Source: Kitagawia praeruptora (Eukaryota; Streptophyta; Magnoliopsida; Apiales; Apiaceae). From it: a DNA stretch of 64,000 nt. The notes beneath the pieces are model-generated. The model ran no database searches and was not told the origin of the DNA. It saw only the letters and a list, made by a program, of their open reading frames with translations. Of this stretch, positions 22,339 to 34,700 are shown in pieces. Both the position numbers and the translations under genes were made by a program. Within the stretch, counting starts at the first letter, position 1. Each line of letters starts with the position of its first letter. The DNA lies in assembly GCA_037693485.1 (NCBI GenBank), contig CM075354.1:89835001-89899000 (forward strand). The letters are read 5' to 3'.

Positions 22339-24200
22339 TGGAGGCTTGGAAGTAACGTCAAGCTATTGACGTTAAAGAAGCGCTTCTTGGGAGGCAACCC
22401 AAGGTATGTTTTATACTTTCCCTTGTATTTCCATTCAATGAGGACATTGAATATTCTAAGTTTGGGGGTGGTTTGAGGGATAAGTAGTGTATATATATAT
22501 ATGTGATTGTTAGTCATTATGTTCATGTAGGATTTCATGCTTTGCATATTAGTAGTAGTAAATTATGCATTTATGTTCGTGTTATAAACGTTTGTTTCAT
22601 ATAGGACATTCTGTTTTTATGTTCGTATATCATGTGAGTTCATAATAGTTTGCATTTGCACCCATGCTTGATAGGAATTTTATGTTATTGACGCTTTTGA
22701 TTGAGAAGTGATATGCTTTGTTCTTGTGCACACACATACACTAGTGAGTTGAAGCTAGTAGACTTATTGAATGTTGTAAGTGATTAGAAGGACATGAATA
22801 TGTGCAAGATGATTTAGTTTGCATGCTTTGAATACAAGTTGGTGCATTAGAGAGATTTTTGCTTGGGATTGAGTATGTTTTTCCACCAAGTGAGATTTTA
22901 AGCCTTATTGCATATTTGTTGCAATTTATTCGTTTGCTTGAGTGTCCATGGATTGTTTGCATTGCTAGCAGTTGTTTGAGGTCTTTCTTGAAACGCATGA
23001 CATTATTTGACGATTAAAATGATAAAGGCATTTAGGAATAACAACATATTTTCCCATATTACCACACCATATTTACATGATCAATTAGTTAACCCGTTGA
23101 GCTTAATCCTATTTTTCGGTGATATACCACATTACTTGCCTAGACCTTTTTCTTGTATTACCCTTACATTAATTTGAACCCACGTTGTCAAAGGCTAGTA
23201 GAGTGCTTAAGGGAGTAATAAGGTGTGCAAGGAGGGGTTTATTGTTGGTCTTACTTTTGGGGGAAATATTGAAAATTGGGTTTATTTATTTGATAGTCGG
23301 CATATGTAATAAATTCATGGGATCATTGTTATCTGTTATATTATTGTTTTATCTAGCTCTTGAAAAAAAAGAGAAAAAAAAAGAAAAAATATATTATGAG
23401 AGCATGTTTGTGTTGTTGTGATCCTACTTAAGTCGACTAGTCGAGTGTTTTGTTGGAAGAAAAATAATAAATTATGTGGGGGGGGGAAAATAGGGTGTTG
23501 TGTATGATTTATTATGGAACTTACTAGCTTTTGACACTTCACCTGTTTTGGCTTATTTGACATACCTTGTCCCTAGCCCCATTACAACCCAAATAAAGAC
23601 CTTTTGATTATCGTCATTGATGTATGTTGTGTTAAGAGTGAGATTGATACCAAATGTCAAGCATGCTTATGAATTTGTTGGAATTGAGTGATACACTTAC
23701 CCTTGTTCTTGAGTGATTATTCTTTTGTGAGTGGATTGTGAGTGTTTGCTTGTTTTTGCGTATGAGATCCCGAGTTTTGTCTCAAAGATGTACTCTTGTA
23801 GGCTTAGCATGGTTACTAACTTATTCTTACACTTGACATGGACTTGTGAGAACTTATGCACGTTCATTGAGTAGACTATGTGAATACTTGCACTTTCGAC
23901 ACCAAGACATTGCGTATTTACTTTGATTCTTAAGTTGATATGGCATGAGATGATTTGACGGTATGGTAGGATATTAGTAATAGTCATTTGCATTTTCATA
24001 TTAGTTGCATTCATGCTTTGCATTGCATTGGATTTTGTGGGTACATTCGCTATAGGCCCTCACGAGACCTTACTCGTCCACTAGGGCTGCCTAGGGTTTA
24101 AAGGGCTTGTTGCATATGCCAAATGCAACCGTGATCACCTACGGAAGTGGTACTAGTTAGTTAGTTAGTGTTAGTTGTTTATGCTTGAGGACAAGCATCG
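22339..24200 (+). other. Non-coding interior of the LARD-like element
   Basis: No frame of note. It contains 'taagtttgggggtggtttga' at about 22459, a near-copy of the terminal polypurine tract region, perhaps an internal (central) polypurine tract. A short A-rich stretch lies near 23360 and a G run near 23480. The function of such interiors is unknown. Confidence 0.5.
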
Positions 24201-24217
24201 GTTTAAGTTTGGGGGTG
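24201..24217 (+). other. Polypurine tract of the non-autonomous element
   Basis: AAGTTTGGGGGTG ends immediately before the TGATAAG of the 3' LTR. Confidence 0.8.
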
Positions 24218-25895
24218 TGATAAGTGGATTTTATATCCACTTGGAGCATTCCATATCGGCTTAAATTGATTGTCTTGGACTCAAGTTTGTTGTAGTTTTG
24301 ATGTGTTTTGTGTAGTGTGCAGGTTTGCAAGAAGGTTGATTAAGGTTGATGCTTCTATCGTTTTTGGAGATTAAATTGATTAAAATTCGGATTTTCCGGG
24401 AAGGCTGCGCAGTCTACACTGTCTTGGCCATATCTGGAGTTCTAGAAGCCCGTTTTCAGCGATATTACATCTCACGCGAAGCCTGGAAGAGTTTCTACAA
24501 TCTTGGACAGATTTGGCTCCAGGCCGCGGCCTCAGAACTCCAGGATGCGGCCTCGAGGGTATTCTGGAAATTCCGGAAATTGTCCTAAAAATCCTGATTC
24601 ACTATTTTGGCCATATCTTGAGTTCTACAATTCTGTTTTGGACGATCTTACTGTCCACGCGAAGATAACGGAATTCTCTTTCATTCTAAAGTGCTCCAGA
24701 GGTCCAATTACAACTGAAACAGCCCAGAAATATTGAAGAAAAGTCAGCTACGAATTTTCCTTAAAAACCGAATCAGTTTAGGAAACGTATTATGTGCCGA
24801 ACTGCAGAAATTCAACTTTGACAAGGAAATTGCTATAATTCCTACTTATAATAGGTATGGTAATTGCTTTGGGCGGCTAGAACATTCCAGAATCAGATCT
24901 ACACATGGAATTTGTAATTCTATTCTCATTCAAGAACGAAAATTGCCAATCTTCTATTCCAACTCTAAAAAGGAAATTGCTTGGTGGACAAGACTTCTAA
25001 AGCCTATATAAACACATCCTACCATTGTAATTTATCACGAATATATATCAATTACTTAGGTTTATTTGTATCTTTTCATATATTGTTTTTATCATGGTTT
25101 CATCAGATCCCATGATGACGAGAGGTTCAATTATGAACTAATCGTTGTCATGGGATTCTAACGAATTTATTTATGGAGCTTTAGTATCTTGATTGCTTTA
25201 AAGATCTATGTGTGATGAATATCTGATATTCTCGTATGGTTATGCTTACTTGATAGATGCGTCATGAACATCTAATTTGTTAATCTCTTGTGAAGCGAGA
25301 GTGGATCTTGAGATTTAGAACTTGCCATGCTAGCATAGGATAGGTTGATGTTTTAACATCATGATTTGTAACGTAAATAGAGATATTATGCTGCCCTATG
25401 TGATCAATGTGTATAACTTGTTCTTCAACCGTTATGTTTTCAAATTCTATAGAGATATAGGGTCTAAGCATAATTGGTGTCTATTCATCTTCTATCTCTT
25501 TTGTGGATGTATGTTTAGTTTGGTATTCGTATACTGAGAAGTAGCGTTTACTTGTTTCGTGTTATCCGATCAGATATCATAACCATTGCATATAGTGATT
25601 AAAGGCGTCAGATCTAAGCAAAGTATTTAATGAAGTTAGGATTCCATGGTTTATCTTGCAGAAGTAATTCGATTCCAATTCTCGTTAGTTAGTTAATTCT
25701 TAGTTTGTTAATTTGCTTTTTAGTTAGATTTAGTTAATTAAAACCTAATTTGTTATTTGTCTTAGCAGTGAATTAAAACCATACATTGTTGCATAGGTAC
25801 AATACTAAATTAAAAACCAGATCTCTGTGGGAACGAACTCAACTTATATCTATATTACTTGTGACCACGTACGCTTGCGTGATTTTGTGTTAACA
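24218..25895 (+). repeat. 3' LTR of the non-autonomous element
   Basis: 1678 bp, the same length as the 5' copy and collinear with it. The TSD ATGAC follows at 25896-25900. Confidence 0.9.
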
Positions 25896-25900
25896 ATGAC

Positions 25901-26133
25901 GATACTACTCATATTTTTTAACATTAATATAGACTTGAAGAAGTTGGATATGTGGCATCTCAATCTATTTAAAGCATTCAGGAACAAGCTAACAACACTC
26001 AAACTGAATTTCACACTTTGAACGGTCTCCGTAATTTAAAAGATGCCAAATAAATCGAGGTTGTGTTATAAAAATTTGAATTTCAGGATACATTCATTTT
26101 AATATTTAAGTTTTTAATATAAAACATAATCTA
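25901..26133 (+). pseudogene. RPA70-like gene, segment 3
   Basis: Joined to 19528 through one copy of ATGAC, the exon continues 'DTTHIF' with a shift, then 'INIDLKKLDMWHLNLFKAFR'. In RPA70-like proteins this is the end of OB fold B and the linker. An in-frame TAA soon after the junction shows decay. The segment then becomes intron-like. Confidence 0.45.
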
Positions 26134-26790
26134 TATATGCATCTAAAAATTTATGCGCAGAAAGAAGTTATTTGTCGTGTCAAGATTAACAAGGTCCATG
26201 AGGAGTACAAATTGTATTACAATTGCTGCCCTCAATGCGAAAGTGAACTTAATAAGATTGATGCCACATTTAAATGCCTACTTTGTCGAAGAAGTCTCCC
26301 TAATCCTGATAAGAGGTATTTATAGTAATTCTAACTCACTAATTGCGTCGTATATATGTTTATTTTTCAGAAAAAATATATATATTTGCTCAATTATATA
26401 TTTAATATTATAATCCCTTATAATTAAACTTCAGATTTAAGATGCTAATGTTGGTAGAGAAAGAAACTACAACATCAAACATGATCCTCCTTGATCTACC
26501 TGCAAAAAGAATTCTTAATACCACTGCAACGAATTTAAGTCGAGCCTTGAAAAATGTATAATTTACAAATGAATTCTTTTGTTGTAATACAGACTCTATT
26601 AATGTCATCAAATAACTATTTAAACTTAACTATATTTGTCTTCATATTTTGTAGAAAAAAGCAGCTGATACATTTCCGGAAGAGCTCAAAGATATTTGTT
26701 GGGAAATAATTTACCTTCACCATAATTCTCAATGAAGAAAATATTTTGAATAATTCTGACAGTTTTATGCATCTGATATTCATCAACAAG
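26134..26790 (+). pseudogene. RPA70-like gene, segment 4 (C-terminal zinc OB fold)
   Basis: The exon at about 26137-26315 has a CX2C-X12-CX2C zinc site ('CPQCESELNKIDATFKCLLC') preceded by 'VKINKV' and ending 'NPDKRYL'. This is the Rep_fac-A_C signature of RPA70. The next exon, from about 26434 (after ttcag), reads 'RFKMLMLVEKETTTSNMILL'. A third from about 26652 carries 'ADTFPEELKDIC' and, after a one-base shift, 'NEENILNNSDSFMHLIFINK'. That exon is cut at 26790 by the chromovirus array (TSD ACAAG) and resumes at 56762. Confidence 0.78.
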
Positions 26791-29700
26791 TGTAATAACC
26801 GCGAATTTTCGAATAAAATTTTTACTCGACATTTAAATTTTATTTAAGAGCGGTGCACTAATAAATTTTAAGTAGTGTATTTTTTATAAATATATAAGTA
26901 AATATTATATTATATTATAGTTATTTAGATTTATTTGTATTTACTAAATTTAGGAAAATAGGATTTTAGTTTTTGGGTTGACATTAATTTAAATCCCAAA
27001 ATTTAATTTAGAGAGCCAAATTATGGTATCGTTTTAATTGACAAGTAGTAGAAAAGCATGTTGATTACGTGTTAAGCAGCTTTGCCTTAATTTGTTGATT
27101 GGCCAGTTGATTAGCCACGTAGCAATTAGGAAGATATTATCTTAGTAACCGGGTTAATTAGAGGGGAAAAAACAACATCACACATCTGTTTTCTTTTTAC
27201 TCCTCCGATCCTTTTCTAGACCCAACTGTCTCTTTCATATCAACAAACCCGACCATATACATATATATATACAGGGTATACACTGCAGGTATTGTTTTCT
27301 TTGCTTCTTTCTCTTTCTTTTCTCCCTTTTTCTTTTCCGATTTCGTGGTAATTTAAAGTGTGCGAGCTTGGTTCATACTTGGATAATTAAGATTGTTTGT
27401 GTTCAATTAGTATTTGTATTGTGTGGTTGATTCATCGCTGTGATGTGGTTGTTGAAGTGGTGATTGGTGGTTGAATCGGAGTTATAGGGGAGAGTGTTGT
27501 TGTTGTTGTTGTTGTTGTCGGAGAAGGGAGGAGTGCAAGGGGCGTGGTCGGAGTAACCACCACCGACGATGGTGGTGGAGGCGTGAGTTAGAAAAAGATC
27601 AGAGAGATAAGAGGGGTTGAGGAGATGGAGATGCGAGAGAAAGAGAGCGGAGAAAGAGAACGGGGAAAGAGGGAGAGATAGAGAAACAGGGAGATGAGGG
27701 AGAGGTAGTATAAGTGGGGTGTGTGATGTTGTTGTTATCGGAGAGAACAGAGGAAGACAGAAAGATCACGGAGAGATTATAGAGAGAAGGAGAGAGGGAG
27801 AGAGCGAAGGGGAAGAGAACGGAGGGAGAGAGAGAGAGAAGTACGGGAGAAAGACAGTACAGGGGAGGGGAGGCACAACAGTGGTGGTGGCAGGTGGGCC
27901 CCACGCGCCGCTGTTGCCGTTAAAAAAAATAATAATAATAAAATAATACAGTTATAATAAATTAATGGTCGGATTTATATAAATTAATAAAAGGGGTTCA
28001 ATTGGTTTTGTTAAAATTGGGATATTATTTGGTTAATAATAAATAGTTTAGTAAAAAAAATGGTATGATTAATTAAATAGAAATAATTTGTGATTATTTG
28101 GGCGTAAGTTAGAGATTTAATGATTCGTTGTGAATAAATAAGATTAAATACGGTTTTATCTTGGAAAATTGATAATTAGCATTTTCGGATTATTTTAATT
28201 AACCGGATTGGATTAGATTATTTTTAAGATTAAAATAGGAATAATATTAATTTATTTACGAACCCTATTTTCGTGTTAAGCGGGATTTACAGATATTTAA
28301 TATTATATTATCGGTCCCGGAAGTATTTTATTTTGGCAAATCGTTCACATTTTTCTAGTTGTCATTTTAGAGCATAATTCTCGAGCCATAGATCGAAGTC
28401 AAGTTCACGGGTAGAGTATAAATTTTATCTGTATTCACTGCACTTCGAGATCGAGGCAAATTCTTTCTGACCCTCACACCTTTTGAAATATTTCGAGAAA
28501 TGCCGAGATATTATTCTGTTAAGATATGCTCTGAATTGCTAGTTCGTTATAAAATATCCTGTTATTGATTCAGAAAAATTATCGAGATTTTCCCAAAATT
28601 TTGACAAATTCGTAAAACGTACTTAGATTGAAATCTAGGGCATCTTATTGTTCGAGATGACCCCTAAATATTATTTAGTTATAACTACGCTCATATATCG
28701 AGGTAGTTTAGATTTTATTGACTTCAATCGGATCTATTGTTCAAATCCGATAAATTTTGTTTCAATAGTCAAATTTGATTCATTGTTCGAATCAAAATAG
28801 ATACAATTAGAATAGTAAATAGGAAAATAGTTATTTATCGTAATTTCCTCTAAAATACCTACTCTAGCGTATTTGAAAGTTTTCTTTCTGAGTCGAGTCA
28901 TTCTTATTACTTCAAGACGACTCCACATGATTTATTCTAATCAACAAACCTTACTTGTTCAAGGTTGTTACTTTATTGTATTGAATTGACATATTGTTTG
29001 TGTCAATATAATAAATTAGTTTCTTTTGGAAATATTGTGACGGCCTATTGTTCAGGTCGGTCTCGTACAAAGTGTAGACTGGCGGTCGGCCAGAATCGAA
29101 TAGGAATCCAAATCAATCAATTTTTATTCGGAGAAATAATCATGTAATCCACTGGTCAACATGGGAGTGGCCCATGGGTTTTCTTTCAGATCAACACGAG
29201 GAATAAACTCGTGGTATCGAAAGAGAAGTATTGACATTTTGGCACAAAAGTTGCCAGGTTTACTTTTCAACCACCTTTTTGCTAGCAAAACGATATAGTG
29301 GTACCTGCGACATAGTAGTGATCGTGCTATGGGGTATCATGGGTGTGCGGTACTTGCGACACAGCGGTTGATCGTGCTGTGGGGTATCGTAGAGGCGGAT
29401 GACCAGTATCTCAAGCTTTTAAATTTCAACTTCTTTATTTAGAGAGAAGTTGTTTGGGTCTATCAGTAAGTATTATCAGGGCACTTTGCCTGCATACAAG
29501 TATCTTTCATAAATGGAGTTGATTTCTTTCCACCTTCATTGTTAGTGAGAGAGCGAGTCAGTGAACTTGCTGAGCACATAGTTGCTCATTCTTGTTGTTA
29601 ATATTGTTTTACAGTGAATACGGAAAAAGGCGAAACCTCTCGTTTCAAGGGAAAGGAGAAAATCAACCAGGGTACTGAGCTGGACTTGTGCTTACCTCAG

Positions 29701-29941
29701 AGGCGACGACCCTAGCGAAGACTATTAGCATATGTTTCGACGTGTTTTATGATATAGTGTGTACTAGTAATATGTTGTAATAATTCAGAGACATGTTGAT
29801 GCTTGGACTTGTGGGATAGAACCACTATTGTTACGATAAAACCTTTATATTTATTAAGTATTGTAATGTAATTTGTATAAGGCAGGTATGGATGGATCGT
29901 GGCGACCTAAGTCTACAAATAGTGGATTTGGGGGCATCACA
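26791..29941 (+). repeat. Chromovirus LTR 1
   Basis: 3151 bp, TGTAATAACC to GGCATCACA. It contains a GTT microsatellite (about 27497) and a purine-rich GA tract (about 27590-27860) flanked by G+C-rich 'gtgggccccacgcgccg'. Both are shared with LTR 3. Confidence 0.9.
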
Positions 29942-29944
29942 GCT

Positions 29945-29956
29945 TGGTATTAGAGC
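29945..29956 (+). other. Primer-binding site 1 (tRNA-Met type)
   Basis: TGGTATTAGAGC follows LTR 1 by three bases. The corresponding site of copy 2 is the canonical TGGTATCAGAGC, so copy 1 carries one C-to-T change. Confidence 0.85.
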
Positions 29957-30167
29957 GTTAGTTATTTTCTTAGGGAAGCGAGAGATCCTAGGGATATGAC
30001 GGAGCGAGAGACGAAAGGTATAAACATCGATTTATAAGATTAATTTGAGCTATAGCTCCATATTTGTAGAGTAAAAACCCTAGCGGGTTGTCAGTTATAT
30101 GTCACGTATATATGTATGCCATATTATGAGTTAGACCCTGTTGTGATAGAGTTTTTGTCTTTTGTAG

Positions 30168-31148
30168 ATGTCGTCGGCAGGTTCGCCAGTTCCCTTCGAT
30201 CACCGATCTGTCAAAGATAGGTCACTTACCCCATATCCGGTAGGACCCTTGGATTCTTCTTCGGAGAGCGACCCATCTGAGGAGTCAGATGATTCTTCTA
30301 TTCAGATTCTTCCCCCACCATCTCCGCAGATCATTTACGTGGTAGACTCTCCAGATCAGGTCATTGTGATACCAGACTCTCCTACACAATCTGAGGATGA
30401 TCAGGTTGTTCCTGTCCATGTTGCTGCATCTACTACACCTGTACCCACACCAGACATGTATACACATGAGGTTCCTGAGCTTGTTATATTTGAGTCGATG
30501 GATGATAGTCAGCTTTCACCAGTTCGTTCCACTGCTCCACTCAGTGAGGATTTTACTGTTCCAGGACCGGGTGCTCCTATTGTGGTATCTACTTTTATGG
30601 ACTTACTCACTCCATCAGCACCTGTCTATGTGGAGACACCTACAGTTCCTACAATACTAGATTTCACTATTCTACCGGTCGTTAGTGCACCTGCATGTGA
30701 CACTGCTCCTCCTGCACCTGCTATTCATATCCCTATTCCACTAGTGATTCAATCTGCTCCACCTTTTCTGGCACAGTCAGTTGGTGTGCCTGTGTAGCCA
30801 GTAGCGGATCGAGAGCCCGTACCTTGGGCCATTCATGATCATCTTTTTCAGTAGTTTTGGTGGGTCTAGATTCGCTACGAGGAGATTTTTGCTACCAGAG
30901 ATGCTATCATGCGTCTATTATCAGTTGACCCTGCGATAGTTCATGAAGGGGGTAGCTTACTTTTGAGGGATGTGCCTATGGAGATTGTTAATCAGATCTC
31001 TATCTCTATTCTGACCGGATTGCGGATTGATATCACAGCCTTACCATCTTCCAGTACAGGAGCTGTTGACCGTAGTGCTGTTACTGATTTGATTACCAGA
31101 GCCATCGAGGAGTTCCAGAGACGTGTTGGTGAGATGTTTGGTCGCTGA
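30168..31148 (+). pseudogene. Pre-gag proline/serine-rich ORF, copy 1 (three stops)
   Basis: Same frame as the intact copy at 47298, starting 'MSSAGSPVPFDHRS'. In-frame TAG codons at 30795, 30852 and 30867 break it, but the frame then runs open to a TGA at 31146-31148, ending 'IEEFQRRVGEMFGR'. That gives an ancestral length of about 326 codons. Copy 2 has a one-base deletion near this end, so copy 1 preserves the likely original C-terminus. I do not recognise the family. Confidence 0.7.
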
Positions 31149-31795
31149 TACCATTGCTGATGACATAGCTTAGACTTTTGCGGTTTTGGAGGGATGGCAT
31201 ATATATGGGCTTGCCTATCCCTATCTTTTGGTTATGTATATTTTAGTTGTTAGCGACCCGAGTTTTGTTGGCGTCAGGGATAGATCTTTCTGTATAGGGT
31301 GTTTATGTATTTTAGCATGTATCTAGTCTAACATAGGTAGACCATCACTCAGTAGATTGAGTAGTTTTGACTTATGTATTAGTTGGCTAGCTTATATCGG
31401 ATGTAGTCACTGAATGTACCTTATGGTACCATTTTGATTATATATGATGATATCAGTATCTTTGCACTTTTATATGTTTTAGATTTTATTATTACTGTTG
31501 CATTTTATTAGTAGCACTCTTGTTTAGTTGTAAAAAAAAAAATCTGAAACGTTTTCTAAAACGACTAAAGCAGTTCCTTGAACCACGATATTTGAGATTT
31601 AGAATTTTTCAACCTGTTAGTGGTTTTACCTAAATGGGAAAAATGTTTGATTTTTGTGACGCATGAGATATATCTTCAGCATTTTCGGAATTTAACACAT
31701 GACCTTGAGGATTTACGTTACCAGCATTGGTATTCTGCTATATTTATGTTACCCTGTTTAACCAAGCTCTGTGTTTTCAATCTTAATAGAAAAAG
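31149..31795 (+). other. Spacer between pre-gag ORF and gag, copy 1
   Basis: No frame is visible. The counterpart at 48303-48894 is nearly identical apart from a short deletion near 48805. 'ttgtttagttgtaaaaaaaa' and 'tcttaatagaaaaag' precede the gag ATG. It might contain a splice acceptor for a gag mRNA, but I have no direct evidence. Confidence 0.4.
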
Positions 31796-34700
31796 ATGCC
31801 ACCTAAAAGAGGTAGACCCCGCAGGAACCAAAGAGTACCCCCAGCAGAGGACCACCATGACGTTGATCCCAATCCTCAACCAGAACCTGAACGAGAACCT
31901 GAACCCGAGCTAGTACCCACAGTTCAACCAAATCTAAGTCCTAATGACCCTATGGGTTTACTTTTGGAATTCCTTAGACAACATACACAGAATCCTCCAC
32001 CTAGACAAGAGATACCTCAAGTCAGAAATGACCAACCCCCTGCACCACCAGCTAAAAATACAGTTACCTTTAAATCTTTCAAATCATTAAATCCCCCTGA
32101 GTTTAAAGGTACCACTGATCCTATTGAGGCAAGAATCTGGTTACGAGAGATGGAAAAGACCTTTGAGATTGTAGGAGTAGAAGAAGAGAAGAAAACCATT
32201 TTTACAGCCTACATGTTAAAAGGTGAAGCGAATTATTGGTGGGAATCAAAGAGAGCAATGGAAGGAAACGTAGTCATACCCTGGACTAGGTTCACACAGC
32301 TGTTTTTAGAGAAATATTTTCCTAAATACTTGGAAAATCAGATGGAAATCAAATTTCTGGAATTTAAACAAGGCAATATGACTGTAGCTGAATATGAAGC
32401 CAAGTTTTCTGAACTCTCTAGGTTTGTGCCTTACCATGTGGATACTGACGAAAAGAGAGCTAAACGTTTCCAACTAGGGCTGAAACCATGGATCCAGAAT
32501 CGAGTTGCGGTACTAGAAATCACCAACTGTGCTACCTTGGTTCAGAAAGCATCTATTGTTGAAAGTGGAACCGAATTGTACTCAAAGGACAAGGATGTGA
32601 AGAAAGGGAAGTTTCAGAATCGTGGAACTAGTTTTGAGAGGAAGCCTAACGATCGGAATGAAAAGAAACCATTTGTGAAGCGGGAAGACAAAAGTAATGA
32701 CATAAAGAGAATTGGGAATCAAGACACTAGGGGAAACAACCAGAGATTCAAACCCCCTTAGACAGCCAATCTGATTCAAGGAAGGCCACCATTACCCGAA
32801 TGCAGTACGTGTGGGAAGAAGCACCCAGGACCTTGTAATCTTTCCAACATTGTTTGCTACAATTGTGGACAGAAAGGGCATTATTCTTCTAACTATAAGG
32901 AGAAGGAGAAGGCAACTACTTGTTTCAAATGCGGGAAGAAAGGACATGTTGCACGAGATTGAAAGTCGCCAACAAAGGAGACAGCTATACCTAGACTAAT
33001 GCCACCTCCTAGCAACAAGCCAACTGCACGTACTTTCAACATGACGGTGAAGGATGCTATTGCTGACAGTGATGTAATTGCAGGTACGCTTTTAGTAAAT
33101 TCTATAGATGCATGTGTTTTAATTGACTCGGGAGCAACAAGATCTTTCATATCGGAGAATTTTATGAACAAATTGGATATTCAGTCCGTACCATTAGGGG
33201 AGACCTTGATTATAGAAGTAGCAAATCAGGAAAAAGTTCCTGTAGATCAGATTTGTCCAGATTACGGGATCGAAATTCAAGGACAATGCTTCGATGCAGA
33301 TCTTCTTTCTTTTAATCTAGGAGAGTTTGATATAATTCTTGGAATGGATTGGTTAGCATGTTATGATGCTCAAATCAATTGTCGGCGTAAGTGGGTTAGT
33401 TTAAAGGGACCTAATGGCAAAAGAATACAATTTCGCAGAAGAAAACCTACCCATAATTTTCTGACTATGGTCCAAGCGAAGAGACTACTAAGACAAGGAT
33501 GTCAAGCTTACTTGGATCATGTGGTTGACAACGACAAGCAAGCCCCTGCTATTGATGAAATTCCTGTAGTGAATCAATTTGAGGATGTTTTTCCTGAAGA
33601 ATTACCGGGATTGCCTCCTAACCGAGAAATAGAATTCACTATCGATCTTGCCCCAGGAACTGCACCAATTTCCAAAGCACCATATCGAATGGCTCCAGTT
33701 GAAATGAAAGAGTTGGCCTCACAACTGCAAGAACTATTAGACAAAGGCGTAATTCGACCAAGCATATCCCCTTGGGGAGCTCCAATATTATTTGTACAGA
33801 AGAAAGATGGATCTATGAGGTTGTGTATAGATTACCGAGAGTTAAACAAGATGACGATCAAGAATAAATATCATTTGCCACGAATTGACGATTTGTTTGA
33901 TCAACTGAAAAGAGCAGCTTATTTTTCCAAGATTGACCTTAGATCGGGATATCACCAGTTGAAAATTAAACCTAAAGATGTGCCAAAGACGGCCTTTAGG
34001 ACTCGTTATGGGCATTATGAGTTTCTAGTAATGCCATTTGGATTGACAAATGCTCCAGCTGCTTTTATGGATTTGATGAATCGTGCATTCAAGAAGTATT
34101 TGGACAAGTTCGTGATCGTGTTTATTGATGACATCTTGATTTACTCTAAAAGCCAAAAAGAACACGCAGAGCATCTTCGTTTAGTATTGGAAACTTTACG
34201 CAAGGAAAAGCTATACGCTAAATTCTCTAAGTGTGAGTTTTGGCTAAGTAAAGTGCAATTCCTAGGACACATTGTGAGCAGTGAAGGAATTTCTATTGAC
34301 CCCGCGAAAGTGGAGGCAGTTGCAAATTGGGAAAGGCCGAAGACTCCAACAGAATTCAGAAACTTTCTTGGACTAGCAGGATATTATCGAAGATTTGTAA
34401 AGGATTTTTCAAAGATAGCTACACCATTGACCAAGCTCACCAGAAAGAATGAGAAGTTTGAATGGACTCCCAAGTGCGAAGAAAGTTTTCAAGAACTTAA
34501 GAGACGATTAACATCTGCTCCGGTTTTGATGTTACCAGACGATACGGGAAATTTTGTAATCTATAGTGATGCTTCCCATAAGGGTTTAGGATGCGTATTG
34601 ATGCAGCATGGAAAAGTAATTGCTTATGCTTCCCGACAGTTGAAGGATTATTAGGTAAGATACCCAACTCACGATCTCGAATTAGCTGCGATTGTTTTTG

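Larger units (their letters stand above)
19529..25895 (+). mobile_element. Non-autonomous LTR retrotransposon with 1678-bp LTRs (LARD-like)
   Basis: Two direct copies of exactly 1678 bp (19529-21206 and 24218-25895) begin TGATAAGTGG and end GTTAACA, flanked by ATGAC at 19524-19528 and 25896-25900. A primer-binding site follows the left LTR and a polypurine tract precedes the right one. The 3-kb interior has no protease, reverse transcriptase, RNase H or integrase; it encodes only a gag-like zinc-knuckle protein. The tRNA-Asp-type primer site and 'TTTGGGGGTG' tract resemble those of the Tat/Athila side of Ty3/gypsy. The LTRs differ by a few dozen substitutions, so the insertion is not recent. 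It splits an RPA-like exon. Confidence 0.9.

Noticed and set aside
27599..27946. Frames of 75-103 codons rich in Ser/Pro/Leu or Arg/Glu in the chromovirus LTRs
   Set aside because: They are shadows of the GA-rich tract on both strands and are not conserved between the LTR copies.
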